Assembly (NCBI GenBank): GCA_030426445.1
Contig: JAUHYS010000065.1
Span: 1-9,512, forward strand
DNA: 9,512 bases
DNA from: a bacterium
Lineage (GTDB): Bacteria; UBA10199; DSSB01
Direction: 5' to 3'
The notes beneath the pieces were generated by a model. It was given only the letters and a program-made list of their open reading frames with translations, made no database searches and had not been told where the DNA came from. Below, piece after piece: positions 6,751 to 9,512 of the stretch (its first letter is position 1; each line of letters begins with the position of its first letter). The position numbers and the translations under genes are program-made.

Positions 6751-7722
6751 ATGCCTGGTCCCATTAAACAGTTTATTCAGGAGCACTTTCGTCACTTTAA
6801 TGCGGCAGCTTTGCAAGATTCTGCTTTTGCTTATCAGGAACATCTCAATAATAATGGAAAAATGCTTGTGACCTTAGCGGGTGCAATGAGCTCTGCAGAA
6901 TTAGGTCGATCTTTGTCAGAAATGATTCGACAAGATAAAGTCCATGCCATTAGCTGCACAGGAGCCAACCTCGAAGAAGACATCTATAACTTGATTGCTC
7001 ATGAGTTTTATGAGCGCATCCCAAACTACCGTGATCTCACTCCAGAGCAAGAAGATGCTCTGCTAAAACGTCATCTCAATCGAGTCACCGACACTTGTAT
7101 TCCTGAGGAAGAAGCGATGCGTCGCTTAGAACATCCTGCCTTAGAGGTTTGGCAAAAAGCAGAAAAGGAAAAACGTCGGTCTTTTCCACACGAATTTTTA
7201 TACGAATTGATTCATAGTAAAGTTTTGGAGCCGTATTATCAAATCGATCCCAAAAATAGCTGGCTCATAGCTGCTTGTGAAAAAAATCTACCTATAGTCG
7301 TTCCAGGTTGGGAGGACTCCACATTAGGAAACATGTTTGCAGGAAATATAATTAAAGGCAAACTCAAAAACACACAGACAATTCGCAGCGGAATTGAATA
7401 TATGATTGAGTTTGCAAACTGGTATGAAGAACTCTCTAAAAAACATCCCATTGGCTTTTTTCAAATTGGAGGAGGTATTGCCGGGGATTTTCCTATATGC
7501 GTGGTTCCCATGATCACTCAGGATATTGGTAAAGAGGTCCCAGTTTGGGCTTACTTTTGCCAAATCAGTGATTCGACAACCAGTTATGGTTCCTATTCAG
7601 GAGCGGTTCCCAATGAAAAAATCACCTGGGGCAAGCTTGCGATAGACACACCCAAATATATCATCGAATCGGATGCAACCATAGTAGCCCCACTCTTTTT
7701 TGCCTATATATTGGATTGGTAA
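6751..7722 (+). CDS. Deoxyhypusine synthase family protein (possible homospermidine-forming enzyme)
   Basis: The 323-residue protein belongs to the deoxyhypusine synthase family, which transfers the aminobutyl group of spermidine to an acceptor using NAD. The family nucleotide-binding segments are recognisable: SCTGANLEEDIYNL (68-81), PGWEDSTLGNM (185-195), QIGGGIAGDFP (238-248) and the C-terminal ESDATIVAPL. K295 in ITWGKL aligns with the active-site Lys329 of the human enzyme (VSWGKI), so the imine-forming lysine is kept. The segment around SDSTTSYGSYSGAVPNE replaces the eukaryotic EFDGSDSGARPDE. Bacteria have no eIF5A, so the acceptor is not a hypusine protein. Bacterial members have been linked to homospermidine synthesis from spermidine and putrescine, but the substrate cannot be read from sequence. 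AGGAG at 6740-6744, 6 nt before the ATG, is a strong ribosome binding site. The gene appears to be transcribed alone. Confidence 0.88.
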   Translation: MPGPIKQFIQEHFRHFNAAALQDSAFAYQEHLNNNGKMLVTLAGAMSSAELGRSLSEMIRQDKVHAISCTGANLEEDIYNLIAHEFYERIPNYRDLTPEQEDALLKRHLNRVTDTCIPEEEAMRRLEHPALEVWQKAEKEKRRSFPHEFLYELIHSKVLEPYYQIDPKNSWLIAACEKNLPIVVPGWEDSTLGNMFAGNIIKGKLKNTQTIRSGIEYMIEFANWYEELSKKHPIGFFQIGGGIAGDFPICVVPMITQDIGKEVPVWAYFCQISDSTTSYGSYSGAVPNEKITWGKLAIDTPKYIIESDATIVAPLFFAYILDW

Positions 7723-7767
7723 TAAAACAAAAAAAATAAGGCCCCTCAAACTTACGCTTGAGAGACC
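7722..7767 (-). terminator. Minus-strand rho-independent terminator for the yhiN-like gene
   Basis: Read on the minus strand, GGTCTCTCAA pairs with TTGAGGGGCC in a 10-bp stem with two G-U wobbles and an 8-nt loop. It is followed by TTATTTTTTTTG, a proper U-tract. On the plus strand the same arms have two C-A mismatches and no T-tract, so the site acts leftward. The only leftward gene upstream is the flavoprotein gene ending at 7981, which gives a 3' untranslated region of about 215 nt. The U-tract abuts the stop codon of the rightward DHS-family gene. Confidence 0.7.
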
Positions 7768-7980
7768 TTTAGGGAGGGGGGTGTTATACAAACTTAATAT
7801 CCCGCACTAACTAACTAATCATATACTAAAGCAATAGTTATGCCATAATACGCTATAAATAGACTTTTAGTTTTAACTTACTGTCACTATTCAAGTAATT
7901 TTTTTTTATTCTAAACTCGATTCAACAAGATATAGGGCAATTTAAGAAGTTTTATGAAAAAAAATGAGGGAAAGTCTCTC
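7768..7980. other. Convergent intergenic region without a gene
   Basis: This AT-rich stretch separates two converging genes. No coding frame with a start and ribosome binding site is convincing. It holds a triple CTAA repeat at 7806-7817. It also holds a weak plus-strand hairpin TTACT/AGTAA (7878-7882 and 7894-7898) followed by nine T (7899-7907). That hairpin is the only candidate for terminating the DHS-family transcript. Confidence 0.55.
7878..7907 (+). terminator. Weak candidate terminator of the DHS-family gene
   Basis: A 5-bp TTACT/AGTAA stem with an 11-nt loop is followed immediately by an uninterrupted T-tract. The stem is short and has a single G-C pair, so the T-tract is the main support. 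Confidence 0.3.
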
Positions 7981-9177
7981 TTAACTGGTGACTGGAATGG
8001 ACAGTTTTTGCGCAGCAACAAAGGCCGAGGACCATGCCCATTGGAAGTTATAACCACCTAAGTCACCTGTTACATCAACGACTTCTCCTATAAAATATAA
8101 ACCCGAAACCAACTGGGATTCCATTGTCTGAGAAGACAGTGCCCGCGTATCGACTCCTCCCAAAGTGACTTCTGCCCACTCGTAACCCGCTAAATCACAG
8201 TCAGGCAATATATAGTGGTGGAGTAATTGACTGATCGATTTGATTTGTTTTGAAGAGAAGCTTTGGAGTTTTTGATCAAATTGAAACTCTTGACAAAAAA
8301 ATTCTGCCAGACGCTTAGGTAAAAACTGAGCAAGAAAATTTTTTATCAGGGAATTACCTGAGCCTGCTTTGGCTTGCAAAAGTTCTTTTTCCAGGTTTCG
8401 TGTGGGTAAAAAATCAACTTCAATGGGCACTCCCACCTGCCAATAATTGGAAGCACGCAATACCGCCGGGCCAGAAAGGCCTCGATGGGTAAAGAGCATT
8501 TCATCTTTAACACAAGTTTTTTGTATCTTTAATACTACAGGACAAGAGATACCAGATAGAGTGCTCCACAGCATGCGTTGGGATTCGGGCCAAAGCAAAG
8601 CCGTTAAAGCAGGACGGGGGTCAATCACTGTATGATCAAATTTTTTAGCCAGTCGATAACCCAAATCGCTACTTCCTAATCGAGGGTAAGAAAGGCCCCC
8701 TGTGGCAACGACTAAATTAGGAGCGCACCATAGCTCACCCTGAGAAGCGACTCTAAATTTTTGACCCGCTTTTTCGACCTGTTTAACTTGAGCTTGATAA
8801 ATTAAATCCACACCCAGCGTTTCACAAGCTTTTAACAACATATTTAAAATATCTTTAGAAGAATGGTCACAAAACAATTTTCCGGAATGTTTTTCATGAT
8901 AGGGAATTTTATGTTCTTCAACTAGTTGAATAAAATCTCTAGAACTAAACTGCGCTAAAGCGGATTTGCAAAAATGTGTATTTTGAGAAACATAATGGCG
9001 AGCGGTCACTTCACGATTTGTAAAGTTACAACGGCCTCCCCCAGAAATTAAAATTTTAAGACCAGGGCGGGATTGTTTTTCTATCACTAGCACCTTCAAG
9101 CCACGTTTGGCTGCTTGCCAAGCGCAAAAAAGCCCTGCTGCTCCAGCTCCCAGGATAATGGCATCATAAGTTTTCAT
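7981..9177 (-). CDS. yhiN: HI0933/YhiN-family FAD-dependent flavoprotein
   Basis: The 398-residue protein has the usual length of the HI0933-like (YhiN/BaiN) flavoprotein family. It opens with a dinucleotide-binding motif AIILGAGAAGLFCAW (6-20) and an acidic beta-2 end (VIEK, 31-34). The family signature ISGGGRCNFTN follows at 44-54, then ATGGLSYPRLGSSD in the middle domain. The C-terminal signature GEVVDVTGDLGGYNFQWAWSSG-like segment lies near 367-388. The E. coli member YhiN has been proposed as a reductase that forms dihydrouridine in 23S rRNA (RdsA). I recall this from literature and cannot test it here. Another family member, BaiN, was assigned to bile acid metabolism, which is unlikely to apply. 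The ATG at 9177 has only a weak purine tract (AAAGTGA) upstream. The gene is transcribed toward the DHS-family gene, away from folK, and seems to be monocistronic with its own terminator. Confidence 0.88.
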   Translation of the reverse strand: MKTYDAIILGAGAAGLFCAWQAAKRGLKVLVIEKQSRPGLKILISGGGRCNFTNREVTARHYVSQNTHFCKSALAQFSSRDFIQLVEEHKIPYHEKHSGKLFCDHSSKDILNMLLKACETLGVDLIYQAQVKQVEKAGQKFRVASQGELWCAPNLVVATGGLSYPRLGSSDLGYRLAKKFDHTVIDPRPALTALLWPESQRMLWSTLSGISCPVVLKIQKTCVKDEMLFTHRGLSGPAVLRASNYWQVGVPIEVDFLPTRNLEKELLQAKAGSGNSLIKNFLAQFLPKRLAEFFCQEFQFDQKLQSFSSKQIKSISQLLHHYILPDCDLAGYEWAEVTLGGVDTRALSSQTMESQLVSGLYFIGEVVDVTGDLGGYNFQWAWSSAFVAAQKLSIPVTS

Positions 9178-9198
9178 AAAAAATCACTTTGCTTCAAA

Positions 9199-9210
9199 GA
9201 GCTTAAGCTC
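9199..9210. repeat. 12-bp perfect palindrome upstream of the yhiN-like gene
   Basis: GAGCTTAAGCTC is a perfect 12-bp dyad located 22 bp before the flavoprotein start. Its core CTTAAGCT recurs at 9237-9244, 35 bp further upstream, and at 6667-6674 before the DHS-family gene. It may be an operator, but nothing beyond symmetry and position supports this. Confidence 0.3.
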
Positions 9211-9259
9211 AGATATTGACTTCCTTATCAATACCCCTTAAGCTGACAAAAGCTAATCA

Positions 9260-9411
9260 GGGCCTGTTGAAAAATGGCTTTTTGTAACGGCGCTTAATGA
9301 AATTTTTATCTATGTCAGCTAAAATATAATAAGAATTTCATTAGCTTGGCTTAGCAGCGGCATGTGAGCTGCTAGCCAAAAAGTGGAAAAAAGTTATTTT
9401 TCAACAAAGCC
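9260..9411. mobile_element. MITE-like non-coding insertion, 152 bp, with 5-bp target duplication
   Basis: The ends form imperfect terminal inverted repeats. GTTGAAAAAT at 9266-9275 is perfectly inverted at 9396-9405, and the outer six bases GGGCCT versus GGCTTT match in three positions. The element is flanked by the direct repeat AATCA at 9255-9259 and 9412-9416, as expected for a target site duplication. Inside, AATGAAATTTTTAT (9296-9309) pairs with 9329-9342 in 13 of 14 positions. A second hairpin, 9348-9358 with 9368-9377, has ten pairs with one bulged T. No open reading frame is present. The GCCTGTTGAAAAA end resembles terminal repeats of several IS families, so a related transposase elsewhere in the genome probably moved it. 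It sits between the divergent yhiN-like and folK genes, ending 32 bp before the folK start. Confidence 0.7.
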
Positions 9412-9443
9412 AATCACTGTCCAGCTTTAACAGGATTGATAGC

Positions 9444-9512
9444 ATGTATCAAGAACATGAAATGGCTTATATCGGATTAGGAAGCAATCAAGGAGATCGC
9501 AAGGGCTACCTT
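9444..9512 (+). CDS. folK: FolK, N-terminal fragment cut by window edge
   Basis: The 23 visible codons begin at ATG 9444 and continue past the window end. Residues 7-19 (MAYIGLGSNQGDR) match the very conserved start of 6-hydroxymethyl-7,8-dihydropterin pyrophosphokinase, in which GLGSNLGD contacts the substrate. This enzyme makes the activated pterin for dihydropteroate synthase in folate synthesis. AGGA at 9432-9435 lies 8 nt before ATG 9444 and supports that start. The second ATG at 9462 would also give a normal family N-terminus but lacks a comparable site. The upstream region is almost filled by the MITE-like element, so the promoter may lie in or before it. TATAAT at 9325-9330 inside the element is one possibility. 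Confidence 0.85.
   Translation, partial: MYQEHEMAYIGLGSNQGDRKGYL

Noticed and set aside
7597..7791. Minus-strand open frame over the end of the DHS-family gene
   Set aside because: It is the antisense of a well-supported gene, crosses the terminator and has no ribosome binding site or family similarity.
7806..7817. CTAACTAACTAA tandem repeat as a functional repeat array
   Set aside because: Three copies of a 4-mer in AT-rich intergenic DNA are too few to mean anything.

Overview
The window is AT-rich chromosomal DNA from a bacterium. It carries seven complete protein genes and two genes cut by the window edges. Several traits together hint at a delta-proteobacterium-like lineage (Myxococcota, Bdellovibrionota or relatives): a eukaryotic-type Ser/Thr kinase with the catalytic-loop variant HRDVSPQN and a PEGA-like C-terminus, a GPD2-like long glycerol-3-phosphate dehydrogenase, and a bacterial deoxyhypusine-synthase homologue. 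This placement is an inference and I hold it loosely. I see no phage genes, CRISPR array, tRNA or rRNA.

Left part (1-2189, minus strand): a probable three-gene operon. It reads from a secreted TPR protein, through a secreted helical protein of unknown function, into glpG, a rhomboid intramembrane protease whose last few dozen residues lie outside the window. A consensus -10 box for this operon lies inside the start of the divergent gene.

Middle part (2212-7722, plus strand): a small soluble zinc metallopeptidase with an HEWGH motif; a membrane-anchored Ser/Thr kinase with a probable terminator; glpD, preceded by a perfect dyad identical in form to the Gram-positive LexA (SOS) box; and a deoxyhypusine-synthase-family gene with its own TTGACA-type promoter candidate and a strong ribosome binding site. 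Each gene has a sizeable leader, so these look like separate transcription units rather than one operon.

Right part (7723-9512): a convergent intergenic region with a terminator that works best on the minus strand, then yhiN-like flavoprotein on the minus strand, then the first 23 codons of folK on the plus strand. The yhiN/folK divergent gap contains a 152-bp MITE-like element with terminal inverted repeats, internal hairpins and a perfect 5-bp flanking direct repeat.

The genes do not form one obvious pathway. The links I can support are the secreted TPR/helical pair with glpG, and the presence of glpG and glpD within 5 kb of each other (in E. coli they are neighbours, although no functional link is known). 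The most unusual items are the MITE-like insertion, the LexA-type box before glpD, and the deoxyhypusine-synthase homologue with its catalytic lysine retained.
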